Assembly: GCF_900177715.1 (NCBI RefSeq)
Contig: NZ_FXWG01000001.1
Coordinates: 869,501 to 933,500 of the forward strand
Direction of reading: 5' to 3'
Origin: Altererythrobacter xiamenensis
Lineage (GTDB): Bacteria; Pseudomonadota; Alphaproteobacteria; Sphingomonadales; Sphingomonadaceae
DNA: 64,000 bases
Part shown: positions 42,893-50,613 of the stretch, piece by piece
Numbering within the stretch: the stretch's first letter is position 1
How the letters are laid out: every line of letters begins with the position of its first letter
Position numbers and translations under genes: made by a program
Notes under the pieces: generated by a model
What the model was told of the DNA's origin: nothing
Databases searched by the model: none
The model's input: only the letters and a program-made list of their open reading frames with translations

Positions 42893-43702
42893 TCAAACGG
42901 CTTGAGCGATCAGCAGGTCGCAGCTTCCGGATTTCGGCTGTATTTCCGAGACAGGGCAAAGTGCCACCTCGCCGGGTTCGAATATCTGCCCGGAGATTTC
43001 GAACTCACCCGCTACGGGGATGCAATAGCAGTCCCCCTCAGGCTGCCTGCTCAGGTCCACCTCACCAATGACCCGATCGATGGTGAAATAGGGTGAAGCT
43101 ACCAGTCGGTGCAGGCCCGGCGAGGTCGGAGAAGTGCCGCAGTTGCCTGAATAGGGCGCAGGTCTGGAAACAGCTACTCCGTCATCGAGATGCAATTCGC
43201 GCGGGCGGCCATAATCGTAGAGACGATAGGTGATGTCGGCATTCTGCTGGATCTCGACCAGCTGGACGCCGGCCCCGATCGCATGGATCGTGCCTGCCGG
43301 AATATAATACCAGTCACCCGGAGCGACCGTCTTCCAGTCGAGCATGTCCTCGATCGCACCCGAAAGCGAAGCCTCTCGAAGTTCTTCGTCCGACAGTTGC
43401 TGCGTCAGACCGATGCCCAGCCGCGCATCGCCCTCGGTCGCGGTGACGATCCAGCATTCCTCTTTACCGGAGGCGAGCCCGCGCGCCTGCGCCTGCTCGT
43501 CGCTCGGGTGCACCTGGACCGAGAGTTTTTCGGAGGTGAAGAGCCATTTGCAAAGAAGCGGAAGCGGCTCTTCCGGGCGGTCGAACCAGATTTCGCCGAC
43601 TTTTTCCTCTCGCCCGCCGAAATGTGCGGGGAGACCAGCCTGTCCCCACGGCTTCTCGACGAAATGTCGCGGCAAGATCGCGGCTGTCACACTAATCTCC
43701 AT
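42893..43702 (-). CDS. manA: Class I mannose-6-phosphate isomerase
   Basis: The 269-residue cupin-type enzyme has VEKPWGQAGLPAHF, EIWFDRPE, SEKLSVQVHPSDEQA and PAGTIHAIGAGVQLVEIQQNAD. Zinc ligands are in QVHPSD and GTIHAIG. It is shorter than classical ManA (about 390), matching the compact proteobacterial type. It interconverts mannose-6-phosphate and fructose-6-phosphate for GDP-mannose and surface polysaccharide. It stands alone here and is unrelated to the flanking catabolic genes. Confidence 0.9.
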   Translation of the reverse strand: MEISVTAAILPRHFVEKPWGQAGLPAHFGGREEKVGEIWFDRPEEPLPLLCKWLFTSEKLSVQVHPSDEQAQARGLASGKEECWIVTATEGDARLGIGLTQQLSDEELREASLSGAIEDMLDWKTVAPGDWYYIPAGTIHAIGAGVQLVEIQQNADITYRLYDYGRPRELHLDDGVAVSRPAPYSGNCGTSPTSPGLHRLVASPYFTIDRVIGEVDLSRQPEGDCYCIPVAGEFEISGQIFEPGEVALCPVSEIQPKSGSCDLLIAQAV

Positions 43703-43759
43703 GGCCCCACAGGAAATGAGGAGGCGCCTATAGTGGCGAATATCCCCCGTAACAGCAAC

Positions 43760-43792
43760 GCAGGGGCGCTACTATTACGGCGACGCCCCTGC
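43760..43792 (-). terminator. Stem-loop downstream of the HPPD-VOC operon
   Basis: GCAGGGGCG at 43760-43768 pairs perfectly with CGCCCCTGC at 43784-43792 (15-base loop). It lies about 40 bases after the VOC stop on the minus strand. No T-tract follows, so the type is uncertain. Confidence 0.4.
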
Positions 43793-43830
43793 TGTCTGGA
43801 TCGGCTATTCGGGATAATCGCGTGAGAAAC

Positions 43831-44388
43831 TCAATCGACGCCGTTTTCCTTCCGGGCGATTTCGTGCAGCCAGTCGGCATGGCGCGGAGCCTTCTTGGTC
43901 TCGCTCCATTCGTCGAGCATGAGCGGCGCAACGCGCTTCAGTTCATCATACTGGTCCGAAGTTCCGATATCCGCAGCCAGCTCGACCCGGTGACCATTGG
44001 GATCGAAGAAGTAGATCGATTTGAAGATGCCATGGTGCGTCGGGCCCAACACGTCGATGCCTTCGGCCTCGATATGCTTCTTGGCTGCGAGCAGTTCCTC
44101 TTCCGAACCAACCCGGAAGGCGAGATGCTGCACCCATTGCGGCGTGTTTTCATCGCGCCCCATATCGGGCTGGTTGGGCAGTTCGAAGAAGGCGAGGATG
44201 TTGCCGTTCCCAGCATCGAGGAAGACATGCATGTAGGGATCGTATTCACCGGTCGAGGGAACGTGATCCTCGGCGAAGGCGGTGGTGTATTCCATGCCCA
44301 GGACACGGCCGTACCATTCGACCGTTTCCTTCGCATCCTTGCAGCGATAGGCGGCGTGATGGATTCCAGATGGCTTGATTGCACTCAT
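43831..44388 (-). CDS. VOC-family (glyoxalase/extradiol dioxygenase fold) protein
   Basis: The 185-residue protein starts [20 protein letters not shown] then [13 protein letters not shown], followed by [34 protein letters not shown] and [16 protein letters not shown]. Metal ligands are the early His (HHAAYRC), the His of VQHLAF and the Glu of HRVELA, as in two-module VOC enzymes. ATG overlaps the hppD stop by ATGA, so it is coupled to tyrosine breakdown; its reaction is unknown. Confidence 0.88.
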   Translation of the reverse strand: MSAIKPSGIHHAAYRCKDAKETVEWYGRVLGMEYTTAFAEDHVPSTGEYDPYMHVFLDAGNGNILAFFELPNQPDMGRDENTPQWVQHLAFRVGSEEELLAAKKHIEAEGIDVLGPTHHGIFKSIYFFDPNGHRVELAADIGTSDQYDELKRVAPLMLDEWSETKKAPRHADWLHEIARKENGVD

Positions 44389-45488
44389 TCTGCCGGTTCT
44401 CCTTCGACTTCGAGCACGCCGCGGCGGATCTGGTCGCGTTCCATGCTTTCGAACAGGGCCTTGAAATTGCCCTCGCCAAAGCCTTCGTCGCCCTTGCGCT
44501 GGATGAACTCGAAGAACACCGGACCAACCTGCGCCTCGGCAAAGATCTGTAGCAGCAGGCGCGGCTGGCCACCTTCGGTTGTGCCGTCGAGCAGAATGCC
44601 GCGCATCTTGAGTTGCTCGGTATCCTCGCCGTGGTTCGGCAGGCGCTCCTCGAGCATTTCGTAATAGGTCCCGGGCGGAGCGGTCATGAACGGCACGCCC
44701 AGCTTCTTGAGCCTGTCCCAGGCCGCAAGCAGATCGTCACAGATGAGCGCAATGTGCTGGATGCCTTCGCCGTTGAACTCGCGCAGGAACTCCTCGATCT
44801 GACCCTTGCCGCCATCGCCCTCTTCATTGAGCGGGATGCGGATCTTGCCGTCGGGCGCTGTCAGCGCCTTTGACGTTAGGCCAGTGTATTCGCCCTTGAT
44901 GTCGAAGAAGCGGATTTCCTGGAAGTTGAAGAGCTTCTCGTAATAGTCGGCCCAGAACTTCATCCGGCCGCCGTAGACGTTGTGCGTCAGGTGATCGATC
45001 AGCTTGAAACCGGCACCTTCGGGATGCTTGTCGACGCCCGGCAGATACTCGAAGTCGATGTCGTAGATCGAAAGACCTTCGCCGTTCTCGTCCTCATAGC
45101 GATCGACGAGATAGAGGATCGCGCCGCCGATGCCGCGGATCGCCGGGATAGCTAGCTCCATCGGACCGGTTTCGACCGCGACCGGCTCTGCGCCCTGATC
45201 CATCAGGTGTTCCCAGGCTTCGGCCGCGTTGCGGACGCGGAAAGCCATGCCGCAAGCGGATGGGCCGTGTTCGCGCGCAAAATACCAGGCTGCCGAGCGC
45301 GGTTCGTAGTTCGCGATGAGATTGATACCGCCCTGGCGCCACAGGTGGACATCCTTCGAACGGTGCGTCGCGATATGGGTGAAACCCATCGTCTCGAACA
45401 CGGGTTCGAGCACGCCTTTTTCGGGGGCGCAGAACTCGACGAATTCGAAGCCGTCGAGGCCGGCGGGATTTTCAAACAGGTCGGGCAT
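44385..45488 (-). CDS. hppD: 4-hydroxyphenylpyruvate dioxygenase
   Basis: The 367-residue protein has the two-domain HPPD layout. Iron ligands fit at His166 (LIDHLTHNV), His245 (GIQHIALIC) and Glu327 ([20 protein letters not shown]). The C-terminal [20 protein letters not shown] is diagnostic. It converts 4-hydroxyphenylpyruvate to homogentisate in tyrosine degradation. Its start at 45488 is preceded by a perfect 18-bp inverted repeat. The rest of the homogentisate pathway is not in the window. Confidence 0.96.
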   Translation of the reverse strand: MPDLFENPAGLDGFEFVEFCAPEKGVLEPVFETMGFTHIATHRSKDVHLWRQGGINLIANYEPRSAAWYFAREHGPSACGMAFRVRNAAEAWEHLMDQGAEPVAVETGPMELAIPAIRGIGGAILYLVDRYEDENGEGLSIYDIDFEYLPGVDKHPEGAGFKLIDHLTHNVYGGRMKFWADYYEKLFNFQEIRFFDIKGEYTGLTSKALTAPDGKIRIPLNEEGDGGKGQIEEFLREFNGEGIQHIALICDDLLAAWDRLKKLGVPFMTAPPGTYYEMLEERLPNHGEDTEQLKMRGILLDGTTEGGQPRLLLQIFAEAQVGPVFFEFIQRKGDEGFGEGNFKALFESMERDQIRRGVLEVEGEPAE

Positions 45489-45515
45489 TTGGGGTCCTCA
45501 CTCGCAGAATCGATT

Positions 45516-45533
45516 TAGTTTCGTTTGAAACTA
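45516..45533. promoter_or_regulatory. Putative operator of the hppD-VOC operon
   Basis: TAGTTTC (45516-45522), GTTT, GAAACTA (45527-45533) is a perfect inverted repeat with 7-base arms, 28-45 bases before the hppD ATG. The size and spacing suit a dimeric regulator such as a MarR-type tyrosine/homogentisate regulator. No such gene is adjacent. Confidence 0.65.
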
Positions 45534-45591
45534 TCTACAAGAAAAGTCCGCTCCTGTCAAAGCGGCCGAGCAAGGATCCGTTTCCGACGAA

Positions 45592-47124
45592 CTAGCTGGC
45601 AAGCCTTCCGATATTGCGGCCGCGCTCGTCCTGCTTGACCGAAAGCTTCGCGCCGAACGGATCGCCACCTTCGAACACGGCGGCGGTGTGATCGTGCGTC
45701 AGATCCGCATCGCCGCAGACACGCTCCCCATCCGCGTTGCGGCCGATATAGATCGCCGTGTCACCCTTCTTTCCGCGATTGATCGTATAGGTCTCGACAG
45801 TGACGCTTTCGTGGGGAGTAAAGCTGCGCGGTTCGCCGCCCTCCTCTTCACCGAGATCGATAAAGCGATCATTGTCCGACCAGTCGGCAGGTTCGGTCGA
45901 GTAGATGCCGGTGGCATACTTGCTCTGCATGCCGCCATTCGCGCCGACGAGAGCGTAGCTGCCGCGATCGTCGCGCACTCGCTGAACGGCTTCGGCGATA
46001 GCATGCGCCGAGTAATTGTTCCCCGCTCCGCCGAAGAACGGCAGTCCGCCGGTAAGCGTCAGTCCGCGCGGATCGTCGGGCGCGAGCCCGAGCGTTTCGA
46101 TCGCGTTGAACACGGGAATTGCGAAGCAGGAATAGAAATCGAAATAGGTGATGTCGCCAGCCGTCTTACCGGCGCGCTCCAGCGCCTCCGTCAGCGATGC
46201 TTCGGCGGCTGGATAGGCAGCGAGATCGGGCCGCGCCATCAGCTCGCGCTCGACCTTGTTCGTGACTGCATGGATATGAACCCAGCGATCTTCCGGTATA
46301 CCCAGCTCGCGCGCCTTTTCCGCACTGGCGATGAGGATCGCCGCAGCCTGGTTCACCTGGTCGCGCGCGACGGTCATCCGAGTATAGGGCTCGGCGACGA
46401 TGCGGTTGCGATCGGTCACCGTCGCCAGCTCCTCGGCACTCCGCTCTACGGGGGCGGCGGCATGAGGATTGGCAGCCGCTACACGGGTAAAGGGTTCGAA
46501 CAATTCCCCGATCTTGAGGCGATATTCCTCCAGCGACATTCCCAGCTTCTTGCGCCGGGCATTCTCGCAAAAAGCGTAGAGCGGGATCGCACCCGTCGCC
46601 CCGTGGAGGATGAGCGAAGGTTCGATCATCCCTTCGAGGCCGTAGCCGCGATTGATCATCTCGCCGCCCACGTTCTCCGACCAATCGGGCTTTTCGCCCT
46701 TGGCCGACAGCGCCAGCACGGTGGAAATCGCCTCCGAACCGACGATTGCCGCGACTTCGCTTGCACCATTGGCGATATCGGCCGCGAACTCGCCGACCAG
46801 CTTCTGGTTGTAGTTGCCGCCCGTCTTTTCGAGAATCGCCCGCTTCGGATCGGCACCAACCCGCTTGGCTATGGCGCGCGGCGGATTGTCGGCCCCGCCG
46901 AAAGGTGGATCGCGGTCGGGACGCGAGATCTCGAACTGCCGGATCGCCGCGAGCGTGTCGATTGCGCCCGCCACATCGCCCGAGGCATCCGCGTCCTCGA
47001 TGGCCGCGGCGAGTGCCCTGCCCGCCATGTCCATCGAGGAAAGCGCTTCGTAACCGGGCTCTCCCACCCGCTCCGAATATTGACCAACCCCGATGATGAC
47101 GGGCGTGTTGTCGGCAATACTCAC
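45592..47124 (-). CDS. Thiolase-superfamily protein (SCP-x/acetyl-CoA acetyltransferase-like)
   Basis: The 510-residue protein begins TPVIIGVGQYSERVG and contains ASEVAAIVGSEAISTVLALS, ITYFDFYSCFAIPVFNAIETL and LTGGLPFFGGAGNNYSAHAI. It matches the SCP-x type thiolase-like family, with a Cys in DFYSCFAIP at the second catalytic position and His in NYSAHAI. A C-terminal OB-like extension follows (TVETYTINRGKKGDTAIYIG). It lies 7 bases after the classical thiolase gene in one operon. It is probably involved in cleaving CoA intermediates with branched or ring side chains; the exact reaction is unknown. Confidence 0.88.
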   Translation of the reverse strand: MSIADNTPVIIGVGQYSERVGEPGYEALSSMDMAGRALAAAIEDADASGDVAGAIDTLAAIRQFEISRPDRDPPFGGADNPPRAIAKRVGADPKRAILEKTGGNYNQKLVGEFAADIANGASEVAAIVGSEAISTVLALSAKGEKPDWSENVGGEMINRGYGLEGMIEPSLILHGATGAIPLYAFCENARRKKLGMSLEEYRLKIGELFEPFTRVAAANPHAAAPVERSAEELATVTDRNRIVAEPYTRMTVARDQVNQAAAILIASAEKARELGIPEDRWVHIHAVTNKVERELMARPDLAAYPAAEASLTEALERAGKTAGDITYFDFYSCFAIPVFNAIETLGLAPDDPRGLTLTGGLPFFGGAGNNYSAHAIAEAVQRVRDDRGSYALVGANGGMQSKYATGIYSTEPADWSDNDRFIDLGEEEGGEPRSFTPHESVTVETYTINRGKKGDTAIYIGRNADGERVCGDADLTHDHTAAVFEGGDPFGAKLSVKQDERGRNIGRLAS

Positions 47125-47131
47125 AGCTGCG

Positions 47132-48400
47132 TCAGTCTACGAAATCGTCGACACGCTCGACGATGATGGCCGGCGCCATGCCGCCTGCCGCGCACATCGT
47201 CACCAGCCCGCGCTTGAGGTCGCGCCGCTCCAATTCGTCGATAATCGTGCCAATCAGGATCGAGCCGGTCGCACCGATCGGGTGACCCAGCGCGATAGAA
47301 CCGCCATTGACGTTGACCTTGTCCCAGTCGAGGCCGAGGTCGCGCACGAACTTGGCCGCAACGACCGCGAACGCTTCGTTGATTTCGAACAGGTCGATGT
47401 CGTCGATCGTCAACCCGGCTTTCTCCAACACCTTCTTCGCGGCCGGAACCGGCGCGTTGAGCATCAGCGTCGGATCATCGCCCATGTTCGCTGTCGCCAC
47501 GATGCGTGCACGCGGCTTGAGGCCGTTCTTCTGCGCATACTCCTTGCTCGTCACGAGCACGGCTGCTGCCCCATCGACCACGCCGGAGCTATTGCCCGCA
47601 TGGTGGAAGTGCTGGATCTCGAGATCGGGATATTTCTGGTTCACGAGACTGCGGAACGTCGTGCCCTTGGCGTCGAGCGGAACATCGGCGATCTTGGTGA
47701 AGGCGGGTTCGAGTTCAGCGAGCCCTTCCCTCGTCGTCTGAGGGCGCGGATACTCGTCATGGTCGAGGATCACATTGCCTTCGTCATCGGTCACCGGAAT
47801 GACCGACTTCGCAAAGCGTCCTTCCTCGATCGCCTCGGCTGCGCGCTGCTGGCTGCGATATCCGACCTCGTCGAGTTCCTCGCGCGTAAAGCCTTCCATG
47901 CTGGCAATGGCATCACCGCAAACGCCCTGATGGCTCTGCGGATGCACCTTCTGCAGCCGCTCGTTATAGCTGCCCATCATGGGCGGCTTGAGACCCGCTT
48001 GCATCTTCTCTTTCGACATCGCGGCCGTCAAGCTCATCATCTCGGTCCCGCCTGCGACGATGCAGTCTTCCATCCCGCTCATGATCTGCGCCGCCGCGAG
48101 GTTTACGCTCGTGATGCCGCCGCCGCAGAAGCGATCGAGCGTCGTGCCGCTGGAGGTGATGTCGTAGCCCGCGTCGAGGGCGGCCATGCGGCCCATGTCG
48201 CCAGCCTGCATGCCGTCCTGCGTGGAAACCGACCAGATCACATCGTCGACAGTCGACGTGTCCAGGTGATTGCGCTCGGCAATCGCCTTGAGCACCGTTG
48301 CCGCAAGATGCTGCGGATGTTCGGCGGCGAGCGCGCCCTTGCCCTGCTTGCCAATACCGCGAGGCGTGCGGACCGCGTCGATAATGTAGGCTTCGGCCAT
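47132..48400 (-). CDS. Acetyl-CoA C-acyltransferase (thiolase)
   Basis: The protein has about 422 residues from ATG 48400 (MAEAYIIDAVRTPRG) with AAGGAATAG upstream. The catalytic cysteine is at 92 in DRFCGGGITSVN. Further thiolase signatures are NEAFAVVAAKF, NVNGGSIALGHPIGATGSI and the second cysteine in TMCAAGGMAPAI. It performs the final cleavage of beta-oxidation. The open frame upstream to 48598 overlaps the divergent enoyl-CoA hydratase and is not credible. It precedes the thiolase-like gene. Confidence 0.95.
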   Translation of the reverse strand: MAEAYIIDAVRTPRGIGKQGKGALAAEHPQHLAATVLKAIAERNHLDTSTVDDVIWSVSTQDGMQAGDMGRMAALDAGYDITSSGTTLDRFCGGGITSVNLAAAQIMSGMEDCIVAGGTEMMSLTAAMSKEKMQAGLKPPMMGSYNERLQKVHPQSHQGVCGDAIASMEGFTREELDEVGYRSQQRAAEAIEEGRFAKSVIPVTDDEGNVILDHDEYPRPQTTREGLAELEPAFTKIADVPLDAKGTTFRSLVNQKYPDLEIQHFHHAGNSSGVVDGAAAVLVTSKEYAQKNGLKPRARIVATANMGDDPTLMLNAPVPAAKKVLEKAGLTIDDIDLFEINEAFAVVAAKFVRDLGLDWDKVNVNGGSIALGHPIGATGSILIGTIIDELERRDLKRGLVTMCAAGGMAPAIIVERVDDFVD

Positions 48401-48512
48401 CGATTCTATTCCTTTTGATGGGGCCACGTCTGAGTCCGTGGACATGTTGTTCCACCTAGTTATATAAGTCCGGGAAAGAGACGCAACACCTGCCAATATG
48501 GAGAGAGCCCGG

Positions 48513-49274
48513 ATGAGCGAAGAGCTTCTTACCGAAGAGCGCGACGGCATATTGATCATCACGATCAATCGGCCCGAAGCAAAGAATGCGATGAACAAGG
48601 CCGCTGCAGAAGGTATCGCCGCAGCGCTCGACCGGCTCGACAGCGAGGATCACCTTCGCGTTGCCATTCTTACAGGCGCGGGCGGAACCTTCTGTTCTGG
48701 CATGGACCTGAAGGGATTCCTGCGCGGCGAAAGCCCTGTTGTCGAAGGGCGCGGCTTCGGCGGCCTGGTCCAGCAGAAGCCTGCCAAGCCTCTGATCGCT
48801 GCCGTCGAAGGCTATGCGCTGGCGGGCGGGCTCGAGCTGATGATCGCGTGCGACCTCGTCGTCGCCAGTAGCGGCGCGAAGTTCGGCATTCCCGAGGTGA
48901 AACGCGGACTAGCTGCCGCAGCCGGCGGTTTGATGATGCTGCCCGATCTCGTCCCGCACAAGGTGGCGATGGAAATGGCGCTGACCGGCGACTTCATAGA
49001 TGCAGCACGTGCCCATGAGATCGGCCTGATCAACCGCGTCACCGATGGCGCCGCACTCGACGGTGCCCTGGAACTGGCGCAGGCAATCAACGCAAATGGC
49101 CCGCTCGCCGTAAGAATATCGAAGCAGATCATCGAAGAATCGCGCGGCTGGGACCGCGACGAGCGCTGGGACAACCAGGCCAAGCTCACCCCACAGGTTT
49201 TCATGAGCGAAGACGCGCGCGAGGGCGCCGCTGCCTTTGCCGAGAAACGCGCACCCAATTGGAAAGGTAAGTAA
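48513..49274 (+). CDS. Enoyl-CoA hydratase/isomerase (crotonase) family
   Basis: The protein has about 253 residues from ATG 48513 (MSEELLTEERDG) behind GGAGAG. It has the crotonase fold: ITINRPEAKNAMNKAAAEGI, GGTFCSGMDLKGFL, oxyanion-hole segment AAVEGYALAGGLELMIACDL, and FGIPEVKRGLAAAAGGLMML. The usual second catalytic glutamate is not at its standard place in the AAAAGG segment, so the reaction may be isomerase-like rather than hydratase. It is cotranscribed with the acyl-CoA dehydrogenase that starts 1 base after its stop codon. Confidence 0.92.
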   Translation: MSEELLTEERDGILIITINRPEAKNAMNKAAAEGIAAALDRLDSEDHLRVAILTGAGGTFCSGMDLKGFLRGESPVVEGRGFGGLVQQKPAKPLIAAVEGYALAGGLELMIACDLVVASSGAKFGIPEVKRGLAAAAGGLMMLPDLVPHKVAMEMALTGDFIDAARAHEIGLINRVTDGAALDGALELAQAINANGPLAVRISKQIIEESRGWDRDERWDNQAKLTPQVFMSEDAREGAAAFAEKRAPNWKGK

Positions 49275-49275
49275 G

Positions 49276-50439
49276 ATGCCGGTTATCGACGTACCTCAAC
49301 CCGAGTTCATGGAAGACGAGGAAATCGCGATTTTCGCCGATGCAGTCGGCAAGTTCTTCAAGCAACACGCCCCTGAAAAGCGCGTGCAGCAATGGCGCGA
49401 GAACGGCCAGGTAGAGCGCGATTTCTGGCGCGAAGCCGGTCAGGCCGGCCTGCTCGGTGTCTCCGTTCCCGTGGAATACGGCGGTCACGGTGGCGATTTC
49501 CGCCACGACATGGTGGTCCTCGACCAGCAGGCGAAACACGAAGTCGATGGCTTCGCTGCGAGCCTGCACAACACGATCATCCTGCCCTATCTCGTCCGTC
49601 ATGGCACCGAGGAGCAAAAGCAGAAGTACCTGCCCAAGCTGGTGAGCGGTGAACTGGTCAGTGCAATCGCAATGACCGAGCCCGGCGTCGGTTCGGACCT
49701 GCAGAGCATCACCACAACGGCGCTCAAGGATGGCAATGGCTATCGGATCAACGGTGCCAAGACCTATATCTCAAACGGTCAGACCGCCGACTTCATCGTG
49801 GTCGTCGCCAAGACCGATCCCAATGAGCGCGCCAAGGGCATTTCGCTCATGCTGCTCGAGACCGAAGGCGCCGAAGGCTTCCAGCGCGGCAAGAAGCTCG
49901 ACAAGATCGGCATGGATGCAGCCGATACGTCGGAGCTGTTCTTCGACAATGTCTTCGTTCCGGCAGAGAACATCCTCGGTGGCGTCGAAGGCAAGGGTTT
50001 CTACCAGCTGATGGGTGAACTCGCGCAGGAACGTCTCGTCATCGCCATGGGCGCGGCGACGGGCATCGAGAAGGCGCTCGAGACGACCATCGAATACGTC
50101 AAGAACCGCAAGGCCTTCGGCCAGACGATCTGGGACTTCCAGAACACGCAATTCGTGCTTGCCGACCTCAAGGCGCGCGGCACGGCAGCGCGGGTTTTCG
50201 TCAACGACTGCATCGCGAAGCTGCTCAAGGGCGAGCTCGACGTAGCGACTGCGGCAATGGCGAAGTACTGGGTCACCGAGCTCCAGAGCGAGGTGGTCGA
50301 CAAGTGCCTGCAGCTGCACGGCGGCGCCGGCTATATCAACGAATATCCCATCGCAAAGATGTACCGCGATGCGCGTATTACCCGGATTTTCGGCGGCTCG
50401 AACGAAGTGATGAAAATGCTTATCGCGCGGTCGATGTAA
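49276..50439 (+). CDS. Acyl-CoA dehydrogenase
   Basis: The protein has about 387 residues from ATG 49276 (MPVIDVPQPEFMEDEEIAIF). Full ACAD signatures are AIAMTEPGVGSDLQSI, YISNGQTADFIVVVAKT, LQLHGGAGYINEYPIAKMYR with the catalytic Glu of NEYP, and RIFGGSNEVMKMLIARS for FAD. It is a homomeric ACAD with all parts present, unlike the 27.8-30.1 kb pair. It follows the crotonase gene after one base and is followed by a 26-bp hairpin and a two-way terminator. Confidence 0.95.
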   Translation: MPVIDVPQPEFMEDEEIAIFADAVGKFFKQHAPEKRVQQWRENGQVERDFWREAGQAGLLGVSVPVEYGGHGGDFRHDMVVLDQQAKHEVDGFAASLHNTIILPYLVRHGTEEQKQKYLPKLVSGELVSAIAMTEPGVGSDLQSITTTALKDGNGYRINGAKTYISNGQTADFIVVVAKTDPNERAKGISLMLLETEGAEGFQRGKKLDKIGMDAADTSELFFDNVFVPAENILGGVEGKGFYQLMGELAQERLVIAMGAATGIEKALETTIEYVKNRKAFGQTIWDFQNTQFVLADLKARGTAARVFVNDCIAKLLKGELDVATAAMAKYWVTELQSEVVDKCLQLHGGAGYINEYPIAKMYRDARITRIFGGSNEVMKMLIARSM

Positions 50440-50466
50440 TGTCGGCGATTTGACGAGCCAGGCCGA

Positions 50467-50536
50467 CCCGCGCCCTCCACCTTTCCACCCGGAGCCTGCC
50501 GGGACACAATCCGGGCGGAAAGGTGGAGGGCGCGGG
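50467..50536. repeat. Long inverted repeat, 26-base arms
   Basis: The arm at 50467-50492 (CCCGCGCCCTCCACC...) pairs with 50511-50536 (...GGTGGAGGGCGCGGG) at 25 of 26 positions, the exception being A50488 opposite C. The loop is 18 bases. It lies 27 bases after the acyl-CoA dehydrogenase stop. There is no T-tract, and a separate normal terminator follows at 50559. Confidence 0.85.
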
Positions 50537-50558
50537 AGGCAAGGCCACCGCAGAAAAA

Positions 50559-50590
50559 GGGGGCGGCGGACCGAAGTCCACCGCCCCTTT
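50559..50590. terminator. Bidirectional rho-independent terminator
   Basis: GGGGCGG...GTCC/ACCGCCCC pairs around a CGAA-type loop (50560-50587), with AAAAA before and TTTT after. It can stop the plus-strand acyl-CoA dehydrogenase transcript and the minus-strand receptor transcript. Confidence 0.85.
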
Positions 50591-50613
50591 TGCTTGGGCG
50601 AAGGGCCTTCAGA

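Noticed and set aside
45688-48418. Two long plus-strand open frames opposite the two thiolase-family genes
   Set aside because: They are shadows; the thiolase active-site motifs are on the minus strand.
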